Shown: piece after piece, positions 39,431 to 53,700 of the stretch
Position numbering within the stretch: position 1 is the stretch's first letter
How the letters are laid out: every line of letters starts with the position of its first letter
From: Nymphalis io
Lineage: Eukaryota > Arthropoda > Insecta > Lepidoptera > Nymphalidae
Reading direction: 5' to 3'
Length of the DNA: 64,000 nucleotides
Assembly (NCBI RefSeq): GCF_905147045.1
Contig: NC_065895.1
Span: forward strand, 7,197,001 to 7,261,000
Position numbers and translations under genes: made by a program
The notes under the pieces: generated by a model
What the model saw: the letters and a program-made list of their open reading frames with translations, nothing else
Told to the model about the DNA's origin: nothing
Databases searched by the model: none

Positions 39431-39647
39431 TTTCTTGTCAACTTTGAAAAGTAATGATGTGTCATTGGCAAACAATACTTGTGAGATTTGATTATAATAT
39501 TGAGATAGGATTTACATAGGACCCAAAAATGATCTCTGTGGAATGCTTTTTTTCGGCATAAACCAGTATGATTCGTATTTTGTAAAAACATTTTACAAAT
39601 TACTTAGTATAAAATAATATCAAGTTATTCAGATTCAGATAAGAGAG

Positions 39648-39985
39648 AGAAGAGACCGCCAATCTCAAGAGAGATTAGACAACTGCGCAGGACATATTAT
39701 AGTGCATAAATGTGTACGCATTCACAGATGCACTCTCTATTCCCTACCTCTCATAATCGGATGGGACGGCAATCAGACACGACCGGAAAGAGTTCAGGTA
39801 CAGGCGCAACGGCTTTACGTGCTTTCCGAGACTCTGGACTGTTCATACTTCCAACATCCAGACTCCGGGCTGCTATTGAGTTTTCGACAGAAACTCGATA
39901 CAGTTTTTATTGGCCCGTCCTGGGATTTGAACCTACGGGTCTGCGACCTTATAATCTAGCCACTAGACTAGACCAACGAAGCACA
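39648..39985 (-). repeat. tRNA-derived SINE (family of 27824)
   Basis: CGCAGGACATATTATAGTGC, GGATGGGACGGCAATCAGAC, GGCTTTACGTGCTTTCCGAG, then the tRNA-like end TGGGATTTGAACCTACGGGT. Two open frames inside it are not genes. Confidence 0.85.
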
Positions 39986-40246
39986 AGTTTCAATTAACAG
40001 CGTTTCGTATAACACAAAATCGAATGTTTTTGATACATCAAAGAATATATCAATAGTATACTGTGATTTCTCCCATGCAATTTAAATATGCCAAATATTT
40101 GTACAGATCTCATGTTTTTATGATATATAAATTACATAAGAATATTAGGTAATATTAATTGAGACTGTACAATATCTAAAGGGCAAAAAATAGTTTACGT
40201 TTATAATAAGGTTATTTATAAAAAGTACCAAACAAAAAGTAAAGTA

Positions 40247-40320
40247 ACAGCCCTGGGTTAGCCCAGTTGTGGGCGACTTCCTCGAGCTTCCTCTCTTTTT
40301 GAGGAGAGAATTTCATTCAA
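40247..40320 (+). repeat. SINE fragment of the 28.6-kb family
   Basis: AACAGCCCTGGGTTAGCCCA, GTTGTGGGC and CTCTCTTTTTGAGGAGAG match the family front, with a rearranged middle. Confidence 0.65.
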
Positions 40321-41330
40321 TTGAGACAGGCTAGATGTGTCTGATATTCAATTTTATAGTGTTATTAAATAGTGAGCAACTAATGTCAAATTTGATTTTT
40401 ATCAATAAACTGAAATAAGACTCGATGAATATTGAGGCTTTTCACAGATAGAAGTTAACTACACTGAAATTAACTAGTATATTGTTTTGTTGTTTCACAA
40501 CTCACAAAGTTACAAATTAAAATGAATAAGAATAAGAAATGTATCAGTATTAAATTGTCCATGTAATTTAAATTATAGTTCTTGATTCAATATTATTTAA
40601 TACTGACATAGACTATTCTAATTGTATTCTAATTTAATTTTCTTAAAAACTCGTTTAATTTTATTGTAATTTAACAGCAGATTGTTAACATCACACCAAC
40701 TGTTACATTGCCATTAAGATTTGATCAGGCGGTTTTTATGTTTTAATGTTACTTTATTTCAGGTCTTAACGAATAAATAACTGACAGCTAAGTACAATTA
40801 AAAATTTAAACTTATTAATATCTTAACTTTTAAAGTATATTCTGCCGAAGGAAAACCAAAACGAGAACTATGAAATTCTTTTATAAACTATTATTATTTA
40901 ATATTTAAATTACTGTTTAATTATAACTAATTAAAATATATATTTTTAAAACATTCGATAAAATTCAACAAATTTTGTTGAATTATTTCATGTAATTAGT
41001 ACATGCAATGCAAATTAAATTGCTATTCGGATAATTTATTGCACAATTGAATACCTACCTGAAGGCAAGTAACATAGGGCACACCTCGGCCTTGGTACCG
41101 AGATAAAATACAATTTTCTTCGCGTTCCTTGGAGTGCGGCGTTTAGCTTGAATAGCTTATAATAATAACATTGTCTTAATTGTAAATAGCTTATTTTATT
41201 ATTACTTATATACTCATACCATGTTTTACATTAGATCAAATTATTATTGCATATAAGTGTATATTTTCCGTATAATTTGGCCTACATATGTACAAATAGC
41301 CGATGTTTGTATATAACATTCCGTTACCGG
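40321..41330. other. Upstream of the first MARVEL gene
   Basis: AT-rich intergenic DNA. A slightly GC-richer patch at 41050-41150 has no assigned function. Confidence 0.5.
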
Positions 41331-41583
41331 GCGAATGGTACCGGGCAGCAGCTGCTGACGACGCGCGACGCCGCACATTGTAGCGCGACGAGCGACTCGA
41401 GGACGGTCGCCACCCATTCTCGTTCCCCGTCATTCTTCAGTTGCGCACCGCACGATCTGTACTACGCTCGCTATTGCCGGACAAAAATGAATTACACATA
41501 TTAGTGTGCTAAGGTTTCAAGTGTCAGTGCTAGTGATTTCAAATCTTAAATTTTCATTCGATCTACAAGAATTTACTTAGAGG
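41331..41583 (+). promoter_or_regulatory. Promoter and 5' UTR of the first MARVEL gene
   Basis: A GC- and CpG-rich island (41331-41475) stands out sharply. TTCAGTT at 41436-41442 fits the arthropod initiator TCAGT, placing the start near 41439 and giving a 5' UTR of about 145 nt. Confidence 0.5.
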
Positions 41584-41739
41584 ATGATGGCTCCCGAGTC
41601 AGTGGTGACTGTTGATAACATTAAACCTACACAGCAGCAGGCGCCACCGCAACAGCAGCAAGGCGGTGCGCTTGACTGGATTAAAATAAATGTTAATTAC
41701 TTCAAAACGCCACCCGGTATATTGAAAATTATTCAATTG
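41584..41739 (+). CDS. MARVEL gene 1, exon 1
   Basis: 52 codons from ATG ATG GCT CCC to ATTCAATTG|GTATGT, phase 0: the N-terminal tail and start of the first helix. Confidence 0.92.
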
Positions 41740-44700
41740 GTATGTATTTCAAGAGATATCAACCGCTAACTTTAATTATACACTCGCGACAACTAATTAA
41801 GTTGAATTATCGAGTAGGCAAATGGGTGATCATATCATCTCCTTGCAAAAACCTTGGTCATGAATATTTTAATTATGAACTTTGCTATTTTTCTATGATA
41901 GTAATCAGAATATGTATACTGAAAGTTTTTAAACTGAGACGACGAAACGTAACCAACTCTATTTAATAGAGTGATTGGTTCCTCTGGTTATTTATTAAGG
42001 TCACTGTGTTTTTGCTTAGGTAGCTATATCTACATTATAGCGATGAAAGTTATAGAAAACAGTACAAAATTTCACAGATTAATGAGATAATTGCGGAGAT
42101 GCTAGAATGAACCACTCCATCATTGATACTACGCACAACACACCTTATAGGGTAATCTTTATGTTAACGATGGCGACATCATTGTTATTTTGTTTTATGC
42201 TAGCGTGGGTATATTACCGTCAGTGTTTAGATATATCAAGGGAACTGAATAATATAATCACTAAAATAAATGAATTGATACACTTTCACGTTTATCACAC
42301 TTGTAAGGATTTATTCATGATCAGAATTTGAACCTGTGACCTATTAAATATGAAAACTCAGTAAAAGATGGAAAATTGAATAGAATTTTAGATAAGTATT
42401 GAAAATTCGAGACTTCAAATTTTAAAGATAAAAAAAAATATCTATCCTAAATTTCATTTTTGTCTCTACTTGTATACATTGTAACTTATCCAATGCTTTT
42501 GAGATAAGCTGAAAGTTATAAACCTTATTTTGCCTTTAAATCGATTGTATCATAACCTGCGAAAAAATCAATTATTGCTAATTTACATAAGTAATAAGTT
42601 TAATAAATATAAGGTTGTTTTGTTAAGACTTGCGTTCTAATTATTTATTTTAGCGTTGCAAAGAATACCAACAAGTAGAGAATTTCAAGACGTATAAAAT
42701 ATGAATGCAATAAAAAGGTACATGAAAGGTTCTTAACGCTCAGTAAATGTATTAAAACTCTACCGCTCATCACTTTGTTGTCAGACATGTCACGTATCTC
42801 AGTAATTTACTTGTCAGCTTGAAACGTACAGCAAAACAATATTACACAACACATACATATTCACCTACAGAGATTCATCGTCTCGTGATATTGTCAATAC
42901 ATATAATTAACGTATTCAAGTTAAATTTTTAAGGAATATTTTATAGCAATGAAAAAAAAAGATAACTTGTATTTTCTTATATCGAATTAGGAACGACAGT
43001 CGCCTACGCAACAAAATCCATGCTGAATGCTGATATCATTCGGTGACTCTACTGTATCCTTGCAATTATTACGTAGGCACCTCTGATCATTCTACGTATC
43101 CTATATATTGAATCATCACTACATTTAGTTTTAACATACAAGGCGTCACGTCAACTTTTGAATCATAAATGATAAAAATCCAGTTGACCTTGAATGGATT
43201 TATTAAAGATAATAATTGTAAGATTATGGTATTTGTAAACAACCTGAATTTTTAATAATATTTTATTGCAATTTTCATGTATGCCTTCTTGTCCAACAAC
43301 AGCTAAAGATGTAGAGGAAAAATAAATTCATTAAATTTTGTTATTAATCTAAAATAAATTTTGTAATTATTGTAAAAATATTTTAATTAATTATTAATTA
43401 ATTTAAAATTTTGATTTCGTATTTTTTATAATATATTGGATAAGTTAGCAAAAAAGCGATAAGAGAAAGTTATGAAAGTTATAAATTCGGATGTTTTTGG
43501 TGTATTAGAGATATATAACAGAAGGTTCATAACATATTTTACAGTTAACAAATAACAGGAATTTATCTAATACATTAGTATTTGGGTTAATCACCGAAAT
43601 GATTATTTCACTTACGGCATTATGTGGGCACAAAAATTAAGTAGATCTATTAACGGTAATGGTCTTTCTTACGTCATATCAAACATTCCATTACATAAGT
43701 AATTAAATAAATTTACCGATATTAATTTACTTATGAACTATCACAGCACGGTCTCCCTTTATTATATGTAAGAAAAACGTATAACATACTATTTTTTTTA
43801 TAAGTATTGAAATACAATTGCGTGGCCGCTTGAGTTTTAATGTTCAGCTTAGAATATAATTTGTAACAGAATATACCAAGTACGGTATTACAGGTGGTAT
43901 CTTATAAGATTTAAAATAAAGTACTAGTATTCTGGGTAGCGTTTCTCGTAAATGTGGTTGGTAATGTTATTTAATGACCTATGGTAGTAATTAACTTACA
44001 CTTAAATTAACAGGGCTAGACAATTAGCCTTATGTCATCGTAATTGTCGGAAATCATTGACCTGACATGACCTTATTCACATACTCGTATGCTCGCCCAC
44101 ATAGGACCTGCAGTTTGATAAATAAGACAACTTCATGGTTCTCAATATATTTTAATATTAAAAATATTAGTTATTTGGTTTGATTTTTAAACGAAATTTC
44201 ACAATGAGTTAATAATTAGTTAAAATAATATTATTATCTATGCAATGCCAAGCACATGAATTTCAAAAAAAATTTGAAATATTTTTTATCAAAGTTAATA
44301 AATTTGCTTAACTTAATCAAATTCGTGTGACGTAAAATAACATAGATACAAAAAAGGGCACCATACAATGGTGACTAACATTGGGGTTCAAGGATTCTGA
44401 TTACATCGGTACTATAAAAGCGAAGTCCTTGAGCTGTCGCATGTACGTCGAGTCAAATATTATCGGTCGATGGTAGTGAAGGCGAACATTGCCCTAAAGG
44501 AGTGTTGTTGCGATAGGTATGATATATTTATTACACGCTTTTGAAAATTCTAGAAATTCAGTAATAGTAGGTACTACTTTGGTGATGGTAAAATTGATAA
44601 TAATTAAATTACTAATTACGTTAGGTACGACAAAATATATAAATTAAAAAAATTAAATTAAAATGGCAATAAAAATAATAATTTAGTAGTACTTATAATA

Positions 44701-47700
44701 GTAAGGCGATGCTTTATCGGGCAGAATCGTAGCGAGAAAATGAATACCGTGTTTATCATTATTCTTTTTTCTTTTCTGAACGGCTATAAAAACGATGCAA
44801 CCTGCAAGTGTCGCGAGAGGTTCGCAGTGTGATGGCATAAACCTCTCTTTGACAGCGAAAAAGGCCTTACTACTTACTACAAAAAAATACACTATTTCAT
44901 ATGAGACTTTGTTGTAGTGGGTTTTCGAAAAAATTAAATGATAGTTATTAATTAATATGATTATAATAAAATAATTAGTATGAAATAGAGAATCAAATAA
45001 ATGCAACGACTATGACGCCATTATTCCAACGCGAGAACTTAACAGAAATGTTCAAGGATAGAACTGAATAAGTAAAATAAAATGACCTTGTTAAAAGAAC
45101 GTTAATACATTTTTGATTAGATATATGCTTATTATTGATTACTCTTTCTGAAGAACTGAAGTGTAAGTAGAGGTAAAATGTGAAATTAAACTAAAAAAAC
45201 TCATAGAATTCTGACAATCACACCACTATAATGGTTCATTTTATTTATTCATTTTTAGTGGTTCATAGATGAATTGTTGCTAAGTATTTAAGTCAACTCC
45301 CTTTAATTGAATATCAAAATATATAAATAAGAAATATTCTTTATCATTATTTCTAATGAAAATTTTAAGCCTATTTAAATGATTTATTTTTATAGTATTA
45401 AGCTATCTACCAACAATATAAATTCTTATCGATATGTATACATCATCTGGCTCTAAAGTTTTGTGTATATTTACAACATAACCAGTAATTTATTTATAGA
45501 GGTGCACTGTTGATAATAATATTTGTATTTTACCTTAACTTGAAATTAAAACTTATTTTTTTGCGGTTAAATTCAAATGTTCTCATGCCTTGCAATGGCT
45601 ACGATTGTGTGAGTTGAAGCATAACGAATATTTTGATAAAATCTTTACATACGAGGCACTTTAGGTAAAAACGTTGAATACAAGTTTTAATTGTATATTT
45701 CTCGAATCGGTCTCAATAAATGTATTTATTTAAGTTTCTTTTTTTGCATTATGGTTATTAGTTGTTAAAATTCTAATTGGTTATCGTAGAATTGAAATTT
45801 TGCAGTTGTAGCTTTTATATGAGAGCGGCATTGGGTGAAAGCTGATGTCGAAATGAAAGTAGTTCTGGCGTTTACACATAGGTCCGTCGACAGCCGGTGT
45901 TGCCTCGTCCATGTCTGCGGCGTAGCCGGAGTGAGTTGTGACAACCTGTTGTTTTCTCATCATTTCACTCTATACTATACATAAATGTACATAATCAAGT
46001 TTACAAATTAACACCGTATTGAAAGGTAAGTAAAAAGTAGTAAGTAGATCTAAAATTACTATGTTAAATCTAGTCTAATCAGTGAGTCCAAAAAAGTATT
46101 TCGTTATGAGGTGAATTTATCCAGAATGAAGTTGGATATGAGATAGTATTGTTTTACAAAATTACAAAACTTAACTGTGTTGTAACTCAAGAAACCGCAG
46201 TATGTACACCTATTGTGTTGCGTATTTGCGAAAGAGTTAAAGAGACGAGAATATACGTAACGATTAAACAAAGAGGACATATTATTTGAAGTTTTAACTA
46301 AAGGTGAAATTTTAACTAAACATTTATGTGAACCTTCTGTGACCCTTGAGTTCTACGTTCTTGATACATACAAAAATGGTGTTATTTACAATGTTTAAAA
46401 CATAGAATACTATTTTATAGTTGCACCAATTATTTTATTTGTATGTTGTTTTAATATTTACCTACCTAGTGACCTTAATATACTTGATTCCATTGCGGTT
46501 TGCAACGCGATCGAATATCTAACAATCGATATCGGTAATTATAGTTTCTCAGTATATAAGTGTCATTACTTGTTGTAATCAAACTAATTTTGTAGGTACT
46601 TGAGTCTATTTATTTTAATCTATTTATTTATATATATTATAATTTTGCTTATAATTTATATGACTAAGCCTAAGATTTGTGTCATTTTTTTCTTATTCAG
46701 ACGAAAAAAGTCAACATTGTATAAACATGATTACTACTAATGAAAAAAGGATATTAACATTTATTGGCGAGTGTAATATGTATTATCACTTATTAATGTA
46801 ATCTAGCTTCGACATCTAAATAAGGGGCAATGACCCGACTGACAAACTTACAGCGTAAAAGAAGTGTAAAAGGATTTTGCGAAATTTTGATTTTAATGTG
46901 GGCTTTGTGATCTGTGCCTTCTGAATCTTCGAACCGTTCAAGTGCAGTTCTTTTTATCTCCTAAATTTAAACAAATATAATCATATAAATTTTTGAGAAT
47001 AAATCAAAGTGTTGCATTGAAACATACTATTTTTTTATATTCTAAGGCAATGCCGCGACGGGTCATGCTTGTTGGTCGAGGATAAATGTAGTGCGAATAC
47101 GCAAAAAGCTACCAATGAAACTAAACAGATCCCAGATTCTCAAACAAAAATAACAATGGTCTGTGGACAAGAATCATCGGTATATATGCCAACATTATGT
47201 CACGCCTTTTTATTAGCTTTTACTACCGCGTATATTTATTCGCTGCTACAGTAACAGTATGTTATTTTTGGTGGACGCACTTCTTGTTCACTTGTTAGAC
47301 ACGTTGTATAAGAAAACGGGTCATGGGAATCGACAACGCAAAAGTGTACGTATTTATCAATTTGAAAATTGTTTTTAATAGCTTATTATTATTTTTTACA
47401 TTTTATTTTGATAATCTTTAAAAAGTTTTGCGGTTATATTTATTCTAAAACAAAACAGTCTTATATTCGTGTCGTAATAATTGTAATTAAAAGAATCAGC
47501 TAGAGAAACTGTCGCAGCGACTAGTCACCTTTGCCCTCTTAATTCAACATCATTCGCTTTATTAGAGCACTTATCCAATTTAATAAGGCAAAGAATTCTG
47601 TTAGTACACTATGGGTTCTGTATGAAAAGGTTGACCCAATATATCTATAGAACCATTAAGTCAAAAAATTTAAACCGTCTCGATATTGCGTTAGTCATAT

Positions 47701-50700
47701 AAATAGACTTTATGTGAATCATTTTCATATTAAGACAGTTCTTAACTGTGTTATCCGATCGAAATGATTGATAAATATTATTTTTCTGTACTTGTAGTAG
47801 GAATGGACGATAAAAATGATTAAAGGATTTCTTGACACCTGCCATATCACCTAATGTTTAAACATAAGTGATGAGTAGTAACCTAATCTATAAAACAGCA
47901 AGCATTCCTTTGTTAGCAGTATGAATAACATCATTTAACATTCAACCGTTTTCTAAATAACCTTTATATTTATGATTTAGCTATATTTCATTTCAATAAC
48001 GTAAAGAAACTATAAATATTTTTTATAACAATGTGTTAAACTCACGCGATACTTTGGTACAATCTAGAGCGAGTTAGTCAACATTTACGCTACAAACGAT
48101 AACATTACACACCCTGTACTTTTAAATAGATATTTTTGTATATAGACCAAAAATCATTAATAATAATTTAATAAGAAGGTATTCTTAAAGAAAATTTATA
48201 AAAGGATAACTTTAATTTGTATTTTGTAGTCGTATACGACGAAATATTATTGAATGTCATGGCGTAACTCTCGTAAATACTTGATTACTCAGACTGTAAA
48301 GCTAAAAGTAGCTAGTGTAACTCATTTTCTACAACAAATTATGATAGTTAAAGCGATTGTTAAGAAATAGAGGGTAATATAGTGACACATAAGACATATA
48401 AGTTTTTATTTTTATCTTTTGTGACGATAACGCAAGCGACGTAAAGTTATCGCGACGAAGCTATCTTTTACAAAATTACTTATAATTAAAAACAAACGAC
48501 TAGAAAGAAAGTAAGCAGAATGTAGGCGGGAAACGTATGCGCAGTAGGCAGAGAAGTGATCGTTTTTGGTCTAACATAACAAGAATGGTGTTCACATTAA
48601 ATAATGCAGTTTCGAGACTGTATTGCGTCATTCCCGCATGCGTGCGCCACAAACACTCATAAATTGCCAGTTTAACTCCAATTCTCGGTTATATATATGG
48701 ATATAATGATTCGGTTATTTCTTCACGCCAATTCAGACAGCGTTTGAGGTAACTAGTTCTACTTTCCTAGAGTTGGTGCATACTGAATGGGGAGCTAGTG
48801 CGGAAGAAGTAAGGTGTGTGGTAACGGGAAGTGCATAGTGATGGCGCGTTGCGGTCGTTGACATGAAATCCCTATTTACCAACGCAACGCAGTAACAGTT
48901 TCTGTATCTATTACCTACTAAATTTATGCTTCGGAATTGTCTGAAAATCTATAATCTACGTATACATTGCTATTTTATTTTTTCAAAATATTTATGTACA
49001 ATATATAAATATATCTTTATCTTGAAATTTTTATCTTTTGATTGATAAGTAATAGGTACTATAAGTACAATACATTGAATATAATTAATTAATACATTAA
49101 AAATAAACTTTTAGGCAATTTTAACTTTGTTCAACGTCTTCTTAATAAATATGTTTATTAATATTTCAATCATCAATCTAGTAAGCTATAGTTCACCGAC
49201 ACATAGTTATCTTTTTTATCAGACAAGCTACGGACGGAATTATGGTTGTTGAACAATCGACGTTTTTTTCGGGTGCGTCGGTAAACGTACCCACTGACCC
49301 CAATGTTACCTCACATATTTTCACTTTACGCGTTTGTAACGTCCGCGTCGTTTCTAATAATTGCAAAGTAATAAAGTTGAGTTGTTTGTTGAAAGAATGT
49401 TTATATTGATCTATAATAATATTAAAACTATAAAGCTAAAGTATGTTTAAACACGCTGACTTTGTTTTAAATTAAAAAGGTAGGCAGATGGACAAAGTTA
49501 ATAAGTCCCATATGGAAATCAACGAATTAAATACTAACTTCACACTTTTGTATTATCTGTATAATCTTGTATTATGTAACGAGCCTTATCTAATATTTTT
49601 TTATAAAGGCACAGGTTTAAATATTTGCGGAATTTTATTTTAGAAAGGAACATCTTGCCCAAGAAAGGATGTATTTGAAGGACTCTGTGCATTCGAAAAC
49701 TTGGTGTTATATTATATATATTCTATTGAAAATGTATACATTATTATGAATTTACATAAACTTGTTGTAAACATATTGGGACATAACTGAAAGTATTCCT
49801 ACTTTGTTAAGAAATCTCCAAGGGAGTCCGAGCTCCTAAATTATAAATAGACCAGACAGCTCTTTTTTGAATAACAAAATAGATTTTATATCTAAAACTT
49901 TACCTTAAACTAATATGGCGTCTAATTTTCTAATAGCGTATGCTGTTGAGCTGAGTATTTCTGCTTGGGACGATAAATGAGGATCCCATTATAGTTTCGA
50001 ATCTAAAGAGGTTCTTTAAAATACTGTAAGCAGTACCAGTATCGGTTATATTGAAGTTTTATGTTAGCTTAAAATTTTACTTTCTTACATTAAGGTCTAC
50101 ATTAAGTATCTTATAGTAGAACTTAACTTAATTATTTAGTAAAAACCAAGTGTGTATTAATGATAAGGGATTATTTAAACGAACATGACATTATAACTTA
50201 TACACAAATGTTTAAAACACATCGTCTTAACGAGCTTGTTGCACGCGTCGTGTAAGGCCCAAATAATTTGTGTAATGTTTTTAGGGTTCATCTATTTATG
50301 TACAAATGTTTGTATGTGAATTTCTTTAATCCACCAAAATATATTTTTCTAAAGATAAATTCGACCAAATCTGTTAAGGCATTAACAGATTTGGGTGAAT
50401 TTATCGCTTTCGAGTTTTTTATTTATCGCTTTCGAATTATCATTTCGAGTGACACTGGCTATATTCATTCATTATGTGGATCCCTCTTAGAATATGTTTT
50501 CTTTAATATTTTAAAATCCTTATTATCTTTATATAAATATATATAAATAGAGACAAACAGATATCAACTAAAGTAGACATTTTTTAAGATTATCTATTTG
50601 TAAAAAAAAAGATAAATTAGACTCGTTGGTCTTGTGGCTACATGTAAGACCGCAGACCCAGAGGTCCTGGGTTCAATTTCCAGGTCGGGCCAATAAAAAA

Positions 50701-53700
50701 GTTATTGGGTTTTTCTGTCAGAAAATTCTCAGTAGCAGCCTGGAGTCTGGAAGTTGGAAATGCGTAGATTCCCGTGCCTCGAAAAGCACCTAAACTCTTT
50801 CCGATCGTGTCGGATTGCCGTCCCATCGGATTATGAGATCGGAATAAAGAGTGCACCTGTGTTTGCAGCACACAATTGTGCACTATAATATGTCCTGTGC
50901 AGTTGGCTGTCGTGGCCGAAATCGGTCTGGAGCACAGTTTTTAAATAGATCATTACTGTGATAGTGACATTTACAGCGATGTTAGTTAGTGCAATGACTT
51001 ATTTAAATGTGACAAGGAAATGTGTGATTTATATTTCATTCACTGGGTGTCACTGGCCATTTTGTAGTTTTTTTTATCTTGTATCTTAGATTTTATATAT
51101 ACATAATATAGATATATTTTAAGTACACTTCTATCCATAATAACAGGATATCCTGTTTATTTAAAGTCGGTCTTTAAAGTCTTCTCGGTCTTTAATATTA
51201 TTATAACACAGAAACGTTCAAAGATTGATTTTTAAAAATTTATAACTGGATTTTTAGTCGGTATGTGTTTTATCAAAACATTGTCGATTTTTAGAAATTT
51301 CGATACTTATTAAGCTTTAAATGCAAGTAAAGATATTTATCAATAGTCTTTTTCATAATTTTAGCTGATTAAACATACGAATTACGATAGTGATAGATAG
51401 AACAAGTATTTATGTTTCAAGCAGATAACTGGTGTATTGTTAAGCGTTCCAATGTATGCATAAGTAGTTTGTCTGAAGGTTGCGTCGTTTAGCGATAACT
51501 TTGTATTGTATACTGTTTAGGTAATCAAAGACACCTTTCAGTATTTGAATTTGCATGCTTTGAAAATCAAAATATTAAAGAAATAAATAGCAAAAGGATA
51601 AAATAGCCTAGAAACTTTAATCAGAATAACGAATTTGATAGGATATTAGGTAATTATTTATATATTATCATTTATAACATACATTATTGAGACTATTGAT
51701 TCATTGAAATTGAATATGCTTATTTTTAAACATAAAAGTAATATCAGTGATATGTGTTAGAAATCTATATTCGATTTGGCCTTGTTAACAAACTTTCAAA
51801 TTAAAGACCCAGATTTCAGATCCTAACTTGAACATAAATAATTATTCTCATTTACAATATTTTAGTCTAAATTAATGCAAGCAGTTATAAAAACTTTGTC
51901 AGTTTCCAAGCATTGGGGCGGAAAATAACCTAAATAAAGGCGTTTTATTAAAGCGGATGCATTATATTAAAACGATTCCTTAGCCACATTGACAATCACA
52001 CTTATCGTGGTAGGTAGGTAGGAGGTAGGTAAGGTAAGCATGTTTACAGTAACAGCCTGTAAATGTCCCACTGCTGGGCTAAGGCCTCCTCTCCCTTTTT
52101 TTTTGAGGAGAAGGTTTGGAGCTTATTCCACCACAAGCATGTTTGTTAAGTTTATATTTTTATATTATTCTTTTTTTATATTTTATTATACTATATTTTT
52201 AATGTGTAAGAACCATTATCATAGGTGGCGATTTAGTTCAACCTATCGGTGGCACATTTCTAAATCTATAACGGGGTCATTTTTTTATTTTAAAACATTC
52301 CTACTATCTGGTCTTTCGTTACAAATATTTCCTGTAAAAGTATACGAGTACATACATTTTATTTAATTATAGGTAATTATTTTTATATATAATTTATATA
52401 TTTTTAAGAATATTAAGCCATTTTTGATTATAATTCGAAAATAAATTAAAAAAACTATTACGAAGTCGGTTAGGTTAGGTATAAGTCGGTGTGACTATAT
52501 TATCTTATTATATATTATCTTTAATAGATATTGTAAAATTAATTGACGTAAGTCCATCACGTGAAAGTTTCAACAAAAAGAGTCTTGTTGTCACAGCTAA
52601 CTTAGTTATAAATCTGTGAGATACTTAACGGTAGTTTTAGTTATTATATACATATATTTACGTTTATCTAACGTTATGGTAAAATTACGTAATTAGAGAT
52701 AACGAGCATATTAAAAAAATCTTTGATCTTTGATTTTTGACCTACGTAAATTTTAATCTTATGTTTGAAAGAGAATACTAGAAAACGCCATTACCTTTTT
52801 TAAAGGGTAACAGAACACTAGTTCAGGTCAGTCAATACGTGATAAATGCAAATATTTGAGTAAGGTATCGTAGTATCTCTTTTAGTACAAGTACTGGATT
52901 CGGAAATCCGGACACGTTTTGTTATTTAGAGCGAAACTTGGTCGTGTAAAAGCGTTGATGCTCAGTGATCCCATTGATAGAAGTCGAATGGCGGTCGTGC
53001 CCCATACGTATGCATGGCGGCGTAGGTACGCCACTTTCACCAACCGACGGCACGTCACACGTGACATCGATTTTTGTTCCCATTTAATTTTAGCATCATT
53101 GAAAGTTTCAACTCTCACGTATATTTACAATTTTATATTAAGTGTTACCATATAACTAGTCAATTCTGTTAAACTTTATAAATGAGAAACTTTTTTTTAG
53201 AATTTAGTAGTAAAAAATTAAAACAGATAATACATATTCATATTTTTAATCATACGAAATCATAGCCACTAATTAAACTATAGGTTTTATCGACTTAAAC
53301 AAAATTTGACTAGCTTTCACATACAAGTGCATAAAACATGTAGTTCACACACAAAAGCTTATAGCTCTAAAACGGACATACGGGCGGACGGGTAATATGT
53401 TTATATGTTGTATATTGTTTTGAGATATAGCTCATTATGTTAATAAATTCAAAGAGAAAATGCACAAACGTGCCCTACACTTTCTGACGAGTGCTGGCAG
53501 AACTAAGTATGAGAATATAGAAGATAAGATAATCGAATATATATGTCAACTAAAAAATACATTTTGTAAAAAAAGACCTTAAATTAAAATAAAATAGATT
53601 GAATAAAGTTACTTAGTTGAAGCTTAATTATAATGTCCATTTAAAACAGTTACGTAACTTTTAAAATATGTTTGAAAGAACACATAAGAACACGAGGTGA

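Noticed and set aside
39702..39997. Two overlapping open frames of 85 and 95 codons
   Set aside because: Both are within the SINE copy at 39648-39985.
42990..43050. Possible exon behind TCGAATTAG (TTVAYATKSMLNADIIR)
   Set aside because: Its phase would create a stop when joined to the 42107 exon and no other partner is visible.
50638..50883. 81-codon minus-strand frame
   Set aside because: Part of the SINE at 50620-50935.
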